Shown piece after piece: positions 36,535-46,689 of a DNA stretch of 64,000 nucleotides. The translations under genes were made by a program, and so were the position numbers. Each line of letters starts with the position of its first letter. Position 1 is the stretch's first letter. The stretch spans positions 33,352 to 97,351 of the forward strand of contig CAXBPC010000015.1 of the NCBI GenBank assembly GCA_963977525.1, read 5' to 3'. The notes beneath the pieces are model-generated. The model searched no databases, had not been told where the DNA came from, and was given only the letters and a program-made list of their open reading frames with translations. This stretch comes from Ancylomarina sp963977525. Lineage in GTDB: Bacteria > Bacteroidota > Bacteroidia > Bacteroidales > Marinifilaceae.

Positions 36535-36845
36535 GCTATTGTCTCCTATCTAATATTTATCTGAATATTATTTAGCTTTTTAAGTTCCGTAATAGACTTT
36601 AACGTGTTCCTTACTTCCATATTGAAACTATTTCTTTTATGTCTTTCAAAAAAATATTGTTGTCATCCCATATTGGAGAGATGACAGCAACTTATTATAA
36701 TTCTTACTAAAGTATTAAATATAGACTAAGATTCATACAATCAACACATTCTATTTCTTTATAAAAAAGAAAAAACACACTTTAAAGTGGCCTCTCATAC
36801 ATAAAATCACTAAAGTTTAAAGACTCCTTATCACCTTAAAACAAG
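36535..36845. other. Intergenic region, nothing else recognised
   Basis: This is leader of the PAS kinase gene and AT-rich spacer between it and the ABC/peptidase gene. No gene or repeat was recognised apart from the terminator that follows. Confidence 0.4.
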
Positions 36846-36879
36846 AAATCCTCCTGAGTATGTACTTAGGAGGATTTTC
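36846..36879 (-). terminator. Hairpin terminator of the cctcctaagt family
   Basis: The arms aaatcctcctgagta / tacttaggaggattt (one G-T pair) with T tail lie between the PAS kinase gene and the end of the ABC/peptidase gene. The hairpin has the family stem but no tRNA-like tail. Confidence 0.85.
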
Positions 36880-36897
36880 TATATACATCATTGAATC

Positions 36898-39800
36898 TTA
36901 CTCTTTCAAACGAACTAGGTTATCTACGAAATCTTCGTCGCAGCGTGTTCCATAAGGATCGACAGCTACATATTTTGGCAACTCATCAACTATAAGCTTA
37001 ATTTCCATTTGCTTTTTATTGATTTGATGAGGTTTTATATAAATAATATCATTCTGCTTCTTTACACAGCTTGGATGCATAGAGAAGAGACCAATCGTAA
37101 TAGGTTCATTAATTTGAATCTCTTTGCAACTACCATCAGCTTGCGTTTCGAATCGCTTCGACAAGAGTTTAAGACTTATCTCATACTGCCCATTTTCCAA
37201 TTGCTTATATTCTGTATTTTCTACTGACAAGTCGTAAGTGATAACACGTTTAAACCAATCATCAATTAAGACATGCTGATCGGGAGGCGTTACGTTGTAA
37301 AGCTCCTCTATGAACTCGAAAGATTCAGCTTTAAACTCAACATCATTACGGTATCGATCGGTGATACTTCGTAAAATTGAATTCAATTTTTCTTCACCTA
37401 ATAAATCTCGTAGAGCTAACATTACTGTGTAGTTCTTACCATAGGAAATATAGCCCTGTCCATCGACAATATACAAGGGAGGCTCAGGAGTTGAGGCGTA
37501 AGCTCGACCTCTAAAATATCTACTTTTAGCTGTTTGACTCAATTGCCAAACGGCACTTTTACCATACATTTTTTCCAGGATAACCGCCTCGGTATATTTG
37601 GCAAAACCTTCGACGAATATAGAGCCACCTTCTACCATCTTCGGTATCAAGGTATGTCCCCACCACTGGTGAGAAACTTCATGAACAACTCTTTTTGCCA
37701 CCAAGTTGAAATCCTCATCATCTCTAGTATCTACCAAATACAATCTATCTTCAACCATACTAATAACCCCTGGATGTGCAAATCCACCAAATGACCAGTG
37801 CCCTGGGATTTCAGCAATTCGAAGGTGGTCGAATGGGTAATCACCAAAATTCTCGATACAATATCTCAAGGCCACTTTTGTACTTTCCGAGATATCCTTA
37901 AGATTATACTCATGACCATCGTGATAATACTGCTCTAAACTGATTCCCATAAACTCTTCCTTCATGGTAGCGTACTTGGCAGAAAAATAAGCCATGCTTG
38001 GTAAGATTTTATCCTCAGGTTTGTAGTGGTAATAATTCCTACCGTTCTTAGTCCATTGCTTCAGCAATTTTCCTGAGCTAATAGCAATCTCATCAGCTTG
38101 AGTCGAAATGATGGTTTCATAATCTACTCGCCCGACATTTACTTCGCCCAAGTGTAGGTGTTCATCTTCACTCCCCTCATCTTCGATACGAGGCAAACCT
38201 CTCTTCTCTCTTTCAAAATTATTAGAGATCTCCATGCTATGGCGGTAAGCCAACATGGGCTCAAAATTACGTTGAAAGAGATAAGTTCCATTAGCAACAA
38301 TCTCTTGAGAAGTTTCGTAGCCTTTCAATTCCTTATTTATTTCATAACTAAACCTCACTTCTTTCTGCGCTTCTATGGGTTCGTTGAATTGGAATAAATA
38401 GGTTCCAAACACAGTGTCATGCTCAATCAGTTTTGCATTTTCGAGCTGAATAGAATGCAAAGGCTCTTTTTCTGTTATAAAAAGCTTAGATATTGGATGA
38501 TCATGCTTGTTTCTCAGAATGTGATTAGCCTTGATACTATAGGTTTGCTCATTTGGGTACAAATCCACTTCGGTTTTCATAGAAACACGGTGCAGATGAT
38601 CCAACTCATCGTATTGTTTAAATTTACGTTCGTATGCTTCTTTGTAATCAAGTATTTCTGCAGAGGAATAATAATCATTCACCACATTCATTTTGTAGTA
38701 AATGGTTCCTCCTGATGTAATTAAAACAATACCAAACACAGCTAGAATTGTAAGTTCCCATTTTTTCCAGTTCGAGAGTACTTGCTTGAGATGAAAACGA
38801 GTGATTGTTGCAATTCCTCTCTGCCACAGTTTGAAAGATAATAGAGATAAGATGCATCCCAAAGCAAACCAGTACGAACTCAAATGATTGAATAGGATGC
38901 TTTCACCAGAATAACCAGTCATATTGTTGTAAGATAGTCTCGGTAGAAAACCAAATCGCAACATATCATGTTCTAAACCAATTCGTGGCGCTAGGAAACT
39001 TCCAAGTATAACCAATCCAGTAATCCCCATTCCCAAGTACTTATTCCGGGCAAGACTCTGAACAAAAAGGGCCATCATACTAAAAATAATGAACTGTGTT
39101 CCTTGATAGTAAAACATGGATAAGTATTGATCCAATTCAAAATTGGAATAACCATTTGAGATTTGAAAGCCGATAGCTACAAGAATTCCTGAACTAATCA
39201 ATATAAGAGGAAGCAAAATAAGGGCTATGAACTTTGACGAAAATAAAACCCAGTTTGCCACAGGCGTAGCATCTATAATTCCATTAAAATTGAGACTTCG
39301 TTCGCGCCATACCAATTCGCCACTATAAAAAACAATTAGGATGAAACTAAAAATGGACAAAGGATCAATAAAGAGATCGATGAGTATATTGGTGAATGGA
39401 TATAAACTATCATTGTAGGCTCCTCCATCATTTATCGTGGAATAGATTTCCATAAATACAATGACTAACCAAATGCTAATAACGCCTAAAAAAGGTAAGC
39501 TTTTAAACACGCCACCCAGTTCTATCTTTAGCAAGGAAAAGAATGAAGCACGTTGTGATTGACTTCCCACTATGGCTTTAGTCGGTTTATAAGTCTCCAA
39601 TTTCTCTGATTTATCTGCACCAACAAGAACTTTCTTCACTTTCTGACTAACCTGTCTAAAGGAAAATAGAAAATAGGTTCCGAATAAAACACAAGTCGTA
39701 AGAGCAATCCATAAAATTCGATTCCACATGTATAGACCCGAGAAAGATAAGAGTTGTGTGTTCTTTTGATAGGGCGTCCAAAATTGGGTTTGCTCGAAGA

Positions 39801-40461
39801 AGGCGGCAATTCCGAAAGGATCGGCCAAAGCTGCTAAAGCCATCCCTTCAGGCGTAGCCGGAACAGATTGGGCCATCAAAGGAGAATTCAGAAACATTGA
39901 ACTAATAAGGTACAACATGTAGATAAAAATGGCAGATACGTAAGTCGCCAAATTACTTTTGCTTAGCGTACTCGTTGCAAAAACTAAGGCTGAACAAATT
40001 AAAATGTTGGGTACAACAATAAGCAACCAAGCCCACACATATGACATGAGGCGGAAATCAGCCACTCGTTCCGGATCTAAATCCGAAAAAGTTACCGATA
40101 TAGCATAGCCAATTAAAAAGGGAGTAAAGACGAGTAAGCTACTCACAAATACGCCCAAATAACGGCTCCAGAAAAATTGCCATTTCTTAATGGCCGTGCC
40201 GTAAATGATATTTTCCATATTGTAGCGTTTATCACGGAGCATACCACTAATGGCAAAAAACATCACAATAAAAACACTAGCTAATGTAAATAAGCTCGTG
40301 AAAAAGTTGATTTGGTAAGTCGAATTAAAATCGACATTCGCAGGTGCAAACCCCTGTCGGCCTGCAAAAATACCCAAATAAAGAAAAAGGCCAGCCAGTA
40401 GAGGAAAGGCGCGTTGTTTTAACTGATAAAAAGCTTCGAATCGTAATAATTGAGGAATCAT
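36898..40461 (-). CDS. ABC-2 permease fused to M1-family aminopeptidase
   Basis: The 1187-residue protein starts with two ABC-2-type permease halves (about 12 membrane helices, residues 1-600). It ends in an M1-type zinc peptidase domain with HEVSHQWWGH (about residues 926-935) and the third ligand glutamate 18 residues later in FVEGFAKYTE. Such permease-peptidase fusions occur widely in Bacteroidota beside ABC ATPase genes. The combination suggests export coupled to peptide trimming, or use of the peptidase fold for substrate capture. The ATPase gene lies three bases upstream on the same strand. The LytS/LytTR pair just beyond it is divergently transcribed and may control it. Confidence 0.88.
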   Translation of the reverse strand: MIPQLLRFEAFYQLKQRAFPLLAGLFLYLGIFAGRQGFAPANVDFNSTYQINFFTSLFTLASVFIVMFFAISGMLRDKRYNMENIIYGTAIKKWQFFWSRYLGVFVSSLLVFTPFLIGYAISVTFSDLDPERVADFRLMSYVWAWLLIVVPNILICSALVFATSTLSKSNLATYVSAIFIYMLYLISSMFLNSPLMAQSVPATPEGMALAALADPFGIAAFFEQTQFWTPYQKNTQLLSFSGLYMWNRILWIALTTCVLFGTYFLFSFRQVSQKVKKVLVGADKSEKLETYKPTKAIVGSQSQRASFFSLLKIELGGVFKSLPFLGVISIWLVIVFMEIYSTINDGGAYNDSLYPFTNILIDLFIDPLSIFSFILIVFYSGELVWRERSLNFNGIIDATPVANWVLFSSKFIALILLPLILISSGILVAIGFQISNGYSNFELDQYLSMFYYQGTQFIIFSMMALFVQSLARNKYLGMGITGLVILGSFLAPRIGLEHDMLRFGFLPRLSYNNMTGYSGESILFNHLSSYWFALGCILSLLSFKLWQRGIATITRFHLKQVLSNWKKWELTILAVFGIVLITSGGTIYYKMNVVNDYYSSAEILDYKEAYERKFKQYDELDHLHRVSMKTEVDLYPNEQTYSIKANHILRNKHDHPISKLFITEKEPLHSIQLENAKLIEHDTVFGTYLFQFNEPIEAQKEVRFSYEINKELKGYETSQEIVANGTYLFQRNFEPMLAYRHSMEISNNFEREKRGLPRIEDEGSEDEHLHLGEVNVGRVDYETIISTQADEIAISSGKLLKQWTKNGRNYYHYKPEDKILPSMAYFSAKYATMKEEFMGISLEQYYHDGHEYNLKDISESTKVALRYCIENFGDYPFDHLRIAEIPGHWSFGGFAHPGVISMVEDRLYLVDTRDDEDFNLVAKRVVHEVSHQWWGHTLIPKMVEGGSIFVEGFAKYTEAVILEKMYGKSAVWQLSQTAKSRYFRGRAYASTPEPPLYIVDGQGYISYGKNYTVMLALRDLLGEEKLNSILRSITDRYRNDVEFKAESFEFIEELYNVTPPDQHVLIDDWFKRVITYDLSVENTEYKQLENGQYEISLKLLSKRFETQADGSCKEIQINEPITIGLFSMHPSCVKKQNDIIYIKPHQINKKQMEIKLIVDELPKYVAVDPYGTRCDEDFVDNLVRLKE

Positions 40462-40464
40462 ATC

Positions 40465-41355
40465 TTAAATGTTTTTTAAAGGTGAATTTTTAAGAACAGT
40501 AGTAAAATAGAGATCTTCCAAATTTGGATCTACTTTATTGAAACCTTGCTCAGGGACAGAATCAGAAATTACTCGAATTTGAGTTTCACCAGATACCAGC
40601 TTTGTTGAGATAACTTGAAAAGCCTTTCGGTAAGAATCAACATCACTCTTTTTTATCATCTTGCTCCAAACTTTACCCTTCAGGTTTTTAACCAATTCAG
40701 ATGGATTACCTTGAGCAACAATTTCACCTTCGGCCAGGATGGCCATATTCTTACACAAATCACGAATATCTTCAACGATATGGGTAGATAAAATGACAAT
40801 CACATTCTCTCCAATTTCACTAAGCAGATTCAAAAAGCGGTTTCTCTCTTCAGGATCTAAGCCTGCTGTTGGTTCATCTACAATAATGAGTTGAGGATTG
40901 CCCAGCAATGCCTGCGCAATACCGAAACGTTGACGCATACCTCCCGAGAAAGTATAAACTGATTTCTTACGATGTTGATATAAATTGGTCTGTTGCAATA
41001 GGGCTGTAACCTGATTCTTACGTTTCGTTTTATCAATTATACCTTTTAGTACAGCTAAATGATTCAGTAATTTCTCAGCTGATATTTTTGGATATACCCC
41101 AAATTCCTGTGGCAAATAGCCAAGAGTCTTTCTAACTTCCTGAGGTAATTTGATAATATCAACATTATTAAAATTGATGGTTCCTGAACTTGGTTCCTGA
41201 AGCGAAGCAATTGTGCGCATAAGCGATGACTTCCCTGCCCCATTAGCTCCTAGCAATCCGAATAAACCATTACTGATGCTTAAGGATACATCATTTAAAG
41301 CTTTAACGCCGTTAGGATAGGTTTTTGACAGGTTTTCAATTCTTAATGTATTCAT
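40465..41355 (-). CDS. ABC transporter ATP-binding protein
   Basis: The 296-residue ATPase has Walker A GANGAGKSS (about residue 36), signature FSGGMRQRFGIAQ, Walker B LIIVDEPTAGLD and a switch histidine (STHIVED). The C-terminal extension is typical of ABC-2 export ATPases. It precedes the permease/M1-peptidase gene by three bases, so the two form one transporter. The gene starts 211 bases from the divergent kinase gene. Confidence 0.93.
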   Translation of the reverse strand: MNTLRIENLSKTYPNGVKALNDVSLSISNGLFGLLGANGAGKSSLMRTIASLQEPSSGTINFNNVDIIKLPQEVRKTLGYLPQEFGVYPKISAEKLLNHLAVLKGIIDKTKRKNQVTALLQQTNLYQHRKKSVYTFSGGMRQRFGIAQALLGNPQLIIVDEPTAGLDPEERNRFLNLLSEIGENVIVILSTHIVEDIRDLCKNMAILAEGEIVAQGNPSELVKNLKGKVWSKMIKKSDVDSYRKAFQVISTKLVSGETQIRVISDSVPEQGFNKVDPNLEDLYFTTVLKNSPLKNI

Positions 41356-41566
41356 AAGTTTGTGATTTTACGTTTGATTTTGATCAAACCTATCACTAAG
41401 CCAAATGCCTTACTAATAAAGATGACATATGGGTTTCATTTTTAGTCATACAAGTTTATAAGTCTTATGAATCGACTTGAGTTAAAAAACGATGGTGTTG
41501 ATATCGATTCTGACAGTGTATGTCAATTAACTTGTACGTCAGATATTTCATCCCTATTTTCGATGT

Positions 41567-42694
41567 ATGATAGAATTTATTAAAAAATACAAAGCATTCG
41601 GAATCGGCTTATTAATAGTCGTTCCAACAATCTTAATTCTGCACCAAATTAAGTTTATATTGATACCTGATGATGCTCCGATAGAAATCTTTCTGGTTTT
41701 TACTTTTTGGTGGTTCATGATATCTCTACTCATTCACAAACTAGATTATCTGAAAAAGAATAGGCGTACTATATATAAAATTGGTGGTCTCATGCTTCTA
41801 TTTTTTGTAGCCATGTTCGTTGATTCGAATATGAGAATACCCGACAATCCGATTACTTTTCTGCTTTTGGTGCTATTTTGGTTGGGTGGTATATACATTC
41901 TCACCCCTGTTTTTTTCAAGAAATATCTTAAGCTAATCGTTGGCATATATGTCAGCGCCATGCTTTATTTCACTTACGTCCGTCTGTTTTCGGGTGATAT
42001 GGAAGCTTATCGAGAAATCAAAAAAGGAATGGCTATCAGCTTCTTTTTTATTCCAATTCCACTATTTATTGCTCTTTGGTTATTTGAACAGTGGAAGTGG
42101 TTAAAAACCTTACAGGCGGATAAATCGAAGGCTGAGTTGGCCTTACTAAAGACACAAATCAACCCACACTTCTTTTTCAATACCCTTAATAATCTATACG
42201 CCTTAACAGTAAAGAATTCCGATCAGGCACCTGCGGTTATTTTAAAGCTATCGGAAATGATGCGTTACACCATTTATGAGGGTAAAAAAGATTTGGTGCC
42301 GCTAAAAGAAGAAATAGAATATCTAAATAACTATATCGATTTACACAAAATTCGCTATCACAAAAGTGTAGATATACAGTTTAATACCTCCGTTGACGAA
42401 AGCTTACAGATTGCTCCATTAATGTATATTATTCTATTAGAGAATGCCTTTAAGCACGGCGTTGAGAGTTTGAGCGATAAGGCATACATCCATATTAATT
42501 TGCAAAACGATGCGAATGGTATTCAATTCACAATCGAGAATAATTTCGAAGCTAGCGAGTCTATTCAAGAGAAGGGAATTGGTCTTGATAATATAAAGCA
42601 AAGGCTAAAGTTGATTTATCCGAAGCAACATGAGCTGCATATCTCTGAAAAAGAATCTATCTTTAAAGTAGACTTAAAAATAATGACCCAATGA
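41567..42694 (+). CDS. LytS-type membrane histidine kinase
   Basis: The 375-residue kinase has five or six N-terminal transmembrane helices and the His_kinase (LytS/YehU-type) domain with KTQINPHFFFNTLNNL (H201). A degenerate ATPase domain follows (ENAFKHG, GIGLDNIKQRL). Its stop overlaps the start of the partner regulator by four bases (ATGA). The pair is divergent from the ABC/peptidase genes. Confidence 0.9.
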   Translation: MIEFIKKYKAFGIGLLIVVPTILILHQIKFILIPDDAPIEIFLVFTFWWFMISLLIHKLDYLKKNRRTIYKIGGLMLLFFVAMFVDSNMRIPDNPITFLLLVLFWLGGIYILTPVFFKKYLKLIVGIYVSAMLYFTYVRLFSGDMEAYREIKKGMAISFFFIPIPLFIALWLFEQWKWLKTLQADKSKAELALLKTQINPHFFFNTLNNLYALTVKNSDQAPAVILKLSEMMRYTIYEGKKDLVPLKEEIEYLNNYIDLHKIRYHKSVDIQFNTSVDESLQIAPLMYIILLENAFKHGVESLSDKAYIHINLQNDANGIQFTIENNFEASESIQEKGIGLDNIKQRLKLIYPKQHELHISEKESIFKVDLKIMTQ

Positions 42695-43407
42695 TAAAAT
42701 ATATAATTGTAGATGACGAACCACTGGCACATGACCTGATTGAAGGCTTTTGCGAAATGCTGCCACATTTACAATTGGAGAAACATTGCTACGATGCTAT
42801 GGAGGCCATGCAATTTTTAAACTACAATCAGGTTGATTTAATGTTTTTGGATTTGAACATGCCTAAGCTTAGTGGCTTCGATTTTTTGCGCACCCTTAGC
42901 AAGCCTCCAAAGGTGATTGTGACAACGGCTTATAAAGAATTTGCTTTGGATGGATATGAGTTAGATATTGCTGATTATCTGTTAAAACCATTTAGTTTCG
43001 AACGTTTCCTTAAAGCCGTAAACAAAGCCATTGGAGATAAGCCTCAAGCCGCCACTCCTGACAGTAAGCCTGAGAATACAGCCCCATCGCAAGTAGCAAA
43101 TAAACGTTTTTTTGTGAAAGGTGATAAAAAGTATCACCAGATAGACTCAGAGGATATTTTATTTATTGAAGCCTATGGGAATTACACCAAAGTCTTTTTT
43201 AAAGAAGAGATGATCATCAGTCACGAGAAGATTTCCTATTATGAATCCTTATTCGGCGAGCAATATTTTATGCGAGTGCACAAATCTTTTCTGGTAGCTC
43301 TCAACAAAATTAAACTGATAGAGGGTAATCGAATATTCATTAAGGATCATCAAATACCCATTGGGCAAACCTATAAAAGCAAAGTAAATCAGTTGTATAA
43401 TTCATAA
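42691..43407 (+). CDS. LytTR-family response regulator
   Basis: The 238-residue regulator has a receiver domain (VDDE at 7-10, D54 in MFLDLNMPKLSG). A C-terminal LytTR DNA-binding domain follows, with EAYGNYTKVFF, and then MRVHKSFLVALNKI. It is translated through the ATGA overlap with the kinase. Targets are unknown. The divergent ABC/peptidase operon is the positional candidate. Confidence 0.92.
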   Translation: MIKYIIVDDEPLAHDLIEGFCEMLPHLQLEKHCYDAMEAMQFLNYNQVDLMFLDLNMPKLSGFDFLRTLSKPPKVIVTTAYKEFALDGYELDIADYLLKPFSFERFLKAVNKAIGDKPQAATPDSKPENTAPSQVANKRFFVKGDKKYHQIDSEDILFIEAYGNYTKVFFKEEMIISHEKISYYESLFGEQYFMRVHKSFLVALNKIKLIEGNRIFIKDHQIPIGQTYKSKVNQLYNS

Positions 43408-43897
43408 TTCGCCATGGATAACTTATATAGAATGACAATTCTGTCCTAATAAATTGGTGCTTCGCCCCAACCGAGCTTGCGAGCTCTTGAGTATTGAGAA
43501 TAAACCTGAGGCCATTTTTAAGCAGATCAAAAATGTGTTATTGAACTTCTTCGCCTATAGTTACCAACACATGTTGACAATGAAGACGTAAGCAAATACG
43601 AGATACATCCTTCACCAACTCGGAGCGCAATTTTTAATGCTGCCCAAACAAGTCGGATAAACGTTGCCCACTTTATGGCTGATTTAATTACCAATGAAAC
43701 AGTATGGGATAAGTGGAAAGGGCAAATGCCAGTGATCTATAATACTATTTCATCATAAGTTTTTTTTTGGAAGAAAAAATGTAAAATTATTGATTAGTAA
43801 ATGAATTAACATTTAATAACATAACTGCTTGCATTTAGTTGTTATATTTGGTAAGTTTTGTTAAGTATTATTTTTATAATTAACCACCTATCCCAAA
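43408..43897. other. Intergenic region with gene remnant
   Basis: Apart from the remnant at 43570-43758, only short broken frames are visible. Positions 43503-43590 on plus read PEAIFKQIKNVLLNFFAYSY then a stop soon after, which may be another decayed fragment. The region before the next gene is AT-rich. Confidence 0.45.
43570..43758 (+). pseudogene. C-terminal remnant of an NAD(P)-binding (NmrA/SDR-like) protein
   Basis: In one frame the sequence reads HVDNEDVSKYEIHPSPTRSA (to about 43629), continues IFNAAQTSRINVAHFMADLI and ends with a stop at 43758. The SRINVAHFMADLI segment matches the C-terminal SR-x-D/N-V-A-x-F helix of NAD(P)-binding atypical short-chain dehydrogenases. No start or Rossmann nucleotide-binding motif precedes it, since stops interrupt the frame upstream. 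It is a decayed gene fragment, not a small gene. Confidence 0.6.
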
Positions 43898-45334
43898 ATG
43901 ACCAGACTGACATCCATTTGTGCACTTATTTTACTAGTAAGTTCGTGTACATCTAATCATCAAGTTAAAACTGCAATTATCACAGGAACTGTGTTATCTG
44001 ATATTGAACAAGTAGAATTCGAACGGTTTAAAAAAAATCTGGCAGTTCCTATAACTCCTACCTACATTGCTAAAGTCGATAGTGCAGGTCATTTCACCAT
44101 GGAGATACCAATATCGGGTATTAGCAAAGGGATGATGGTTTGTAATAATGATAGAAATTCATTGGTTCTAATTCCCGGTGACAAATTGAACATTACGATT
44201 GATGGGGATTCACTTCATTTTGCAGGTAAAGGAGCCGAAAGGAATAGTTTCTTATACCAATTGGAAAAGGTGAAAAAAATCTCAAAGTATGATATTATGC
44301 ACTCTTGGTACTCAAAAGAACATAAGCTAGACAGTATGTTTCTCATGGCTGCTGATTATTTCGACATTAGGACTGGGGAACTGGCTAAATTTAAAGAAAG
44401 TCATAAACAAGAAGACGTGTTTTCACGCTTTTTCGAAATTGAATCTAAAATACAACATATTTATTTACTGAATAATGCTCCATTAGCTTATTCACGAAAA
44501 ACAAAACAAGATATTGATTCTTTACAATTACCAGACGGAGCAAACAAATACAAAACCTTTGCCTCGATACAAAACGATGAATACCTACAATGTAGTGATT
44601 ACATTTACCTGTTTTCTTCTCTAATTAAAGAAGAAACAAAAAAAAGAATGACTCAGGATAGCACTCTCGATAAAAAAGAAGTTAGCCTAAGTATCATCAT
44701 GGATTCGCTTAGCGGCAAAACCCGAGAAAGTTACATGCTTCGCGATATTTATTTTAATTTATCGTATCGAAAAGTTGATGATCCAAAATTGATAGAAGCC
44801 TTTTATGAAATAAGTGCGGATGCTGATTGCAAGGAAGTTGTTGATAGTGAACTTGGCAAATACAAAGCAAAAAAAGCAATGATTGGTGCCACTTTGCATC
44901 AGGATATTCTAGAAACCGTATTGTTCGATAGCAACGAAAAAGAAATTACAATGGCTGACATGCTTACAAGGTATAAGGGAAAGGTCGTCTATTTAGATAT
45001 TTGGAGCTTAGCTTGTGGTTCTTGCCGTATGGCTATGCCTCATTCAAGGAAACTGAAAGAAGCATTAACTGATAAACCTATCGAGTTTGTTTACATTACT
45101 GTAGATAAAAAATCAAGTAAACTTTGGAACGAAGTGTATAAAGTATCCCAAACAGAGGAAAATCATTATCGTTTTAAAATGGGTTTTGATTCTAAACTGC
45201 ACCAATTGCTTTCAATAATAGCTGTACCAACTTATTTATTAATTGACAAGGAAGGAAATTTAGTCTCATACAGTGCTGATAAACCTTACGAGGCAGAATT
45301 AAAGGAACAACTTCTGAATTTGGCTGCAAAATAA
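43898..45334 (+). CDS. TlpA-like thioredoxin-fold lipoprotein
   Basis: The 478-residue product has a lipoprotein signal (MTRLTSICALILLVSSC). The large N-terminal region (ITGTVLSDIEQVEFER, then SLVLIPGDKLNITIDGD) is like the DUF4369-type domain of Bacteroidota thiol-disulfide proteins. A C-terminal TlpA/ResA-like thioredoxin domain has redox centre LACGSC (C373, C376) and cis-proline segment IAVPTYLL. It would reduce disulfides in the periplasm or at the surface. It is monocistronic with a terminator right after. Confidence 0.88.
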   Translation: MTRLTSICALILLVSSCTSNHQVKTAIITGTVLSDIEQVEFERFKKNLAVPITPTYIAKVDSAGHFTMEIPISGISKGMMVCNNDRNSLVLIPGDKLNITIDGDSLHFAGKGAERNSFLYQLEKVKKISKYDIMHSWYSKEHKLDSMFLMAADYFDIRTGELAKFKESHKQEDVFSRFFEIESKIQHIYLLNNAPLAYSRKTKQDIDSLQLPDGANKYKTFASIQNDEYLQCSDYIYLFSSLIKEETKKRMTQDSTLDKKEVSLSIIMDSLSGKTRESYMLRDIYFNLSYRKVDDPKLIEAFYEISADADCKEVVDSELGKYKAKKAMIGATLHQDILETVLFDSNEKEITMADMLTRYKGKVVYLDIWSLACGSCRMAMPHSRKLKEALTDKPIEFVYITVDKKSSKLWNEVYKVSQTEENHYRFKMGFDSKLHQLLSIIAVPTYLLIDKEGNLVSYSADKPYEAELKEQLLNLAAK

Positions 45335-45360
45335 ACTCAATATATTTGTTTATGATATGA

Positions 45361-45386
45361 AAGGACGCCCTGAGGCGTCCTTTTCT
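45361..45386. terminator. Bidirectional hairpin terminator
   Basis: Perfect arms aaggacgcc and ggcgtcctt with a ctga loop and T tail lie between the convergent TlpA-like and esterase genes. Confidence 0.9.
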
Positions 45387-45399
45387 TATAGCTGTAATT

Positions 45400-46656
45400 T
45401 TACTTTTCCTTTAGTTTCTCTATTTTCTGTTTGTACATGTCAAGACCACTTATTTCGTAGGCAATAGTAAGTTCTTTTATGGCATTTTCCGCATCGTCTT
45501 GTGTGCTATAATACTCAGCCATTGAGTCGTGAGCATTGGCACTTTTAGGGTAATATTTGATGGCCATAGTAAAAAAGACATGGGATTTATTCAACTGTCC
45601 GAATTGCATGTACATATAGCCTCCCATATTAAAAAGCTCCTCATCTGCTGGTGGTGTAAGGTATCCAAAATGACGTTTCAATTTTTCTTCACGCTTCTTT
45701 ACAAGTACTAGCAATTCAGCCAGTGGCGTTTCAGGATTACTAAATGTTTGTCCTGATTCAAGTTGATACCAATCAAAAAGAAAGAGCAGACCATCGCGCA
45801 TTGATGGTAAAGGAACTGTGCCATGTAAATCGTTGGGATAGCTTTTCCATGCAAAGCTCAATCCGTTCTGTTTTTGTTTCCCTGCAAAATTCGAAAGGTC
45901 AATTATAGAACGTGCAAATAGGGTAAAGTCCGATGTATCTTGCATCACATTAGCCATGCTGATCTTATCATTTTGCATGTGCAGTTGCTCTGCCGAAAGC
46001 GATACAAAAAGAGATTTCCCTTCAAAATTCTCCGTTGCAAGTTTTAGCTTAGCCTGCTTTAATACCTTCTGATTATCCCAATCGAGGCTGGGATCTATAG
46101 CAATATAGTTCTCGAAAAGATGTGGGTGATTTATTAAAGCATTAATGGTAAACAAGCCACCAAAAGAATGACCAATTAAGGTTCTGTAAGGCGTTGTCGC
46201 AAACTTACCGTCAACGTAAGGAATCAGTTCCTTCTCGATAAATTGAGTGAAGTTTTCGGCTCCACCATTTTCGTTATTATAAGAGGCACCTCGTCTTGTT
46301 TCAACTTTCGAAGTGGTTAAATCTCTCGTTCTGTTGCTTTGGTTCGAAATACCTACCAAAATCATATCTGGCAAATAATTCCCCCAATAATTGTTGTAGA
46401 CTGTAGCCAAGGAATTCAGTTGAACACTGCCATCTAGAACGTAAACCACAGGATATTTCCTACTTCCATCTGCCTTGTAATTATTGGGTAGGTGTACCCA
46501 TATGTCGCGTTGTTCGTCGAGTATTTTTGAATATAAACTATCGGGAATACCGATTTCGACTAAGTAGTTTGGTTTCGAATGGCTTTGAGCATTGGATGTG
46601 TGTATACCTGCCCAAGATATTAGGCCTGCAAGTATTAGAATTATATATTTTTTCAT
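45400..46656 (-). CDS. Periplasmic esterase (PF00756-like) with TPR tail
   Basis: The 418-residue product has a signal peptide (MKKYIILILAGLISWAGIHTSNA). Its alpha/beta-hydrolase domain is of the esterase D / Fes-IroE type, with YPVVYVLDGS, nucleophile GHSFGG (about residue 163-168) and YIAIDPSLDWDN. The C-terminal 100 residues hold two TPR-like helix pairs (SANAHDSMAEYYSTQDDAENAI, given by parts). Related enzymes cleave ferric siderophores or other esters. No siderophore genes are nearby. It shares strand with the ExbB-like gene 33 bases upstream. Confidence 0.85.
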   Translation of the reverse strand: MKKYIILILAGLISWAGIHTSNAQSHSKPNYLVEIGIPDSLYSKILDEQRDIWVHLPNNYKADGSRKYPVVYVLDGSVQLNSLATVYNNYWGNYLPDMILVGISNQSNRTRDLTTSKVETRRGASYNNENGGAENFTQFIEKELIPYVDGKFATTPYRTLIGHSFGGLFTINALINHPHLFENYIAIDPSLDWDNQKVLKQAKLKLATENFEGKSLFVSLSAEQLHMQNDKISMANVMQDTSDFTLFARSIIDLSNFAGKQKQNGLSFAWKSYPNDLHGTVPLPSMRDGLLFLFDWYQLESGQTFSNPETPLAELLVLVKKREEKLKRHFGYLTPPADEELFNMGGYMYMQFGQLNKSHVFFTMAIKYYPKSANAHDSMAEYYSTQDDAENAIKELTIAYEISGLDMYKQKIEKLKEK

Positions 46657-46689
46657 ATTGAATGTGCTAAGTTGATGTGATTTTTTATT

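Noticed and set aside
36898..40461. Assembly-fused permease and peptidase genes
   Set aside because: The frame is open across 1187 codons and permease-M1 fusions of this kind are a normal Bacteroidota architecture.
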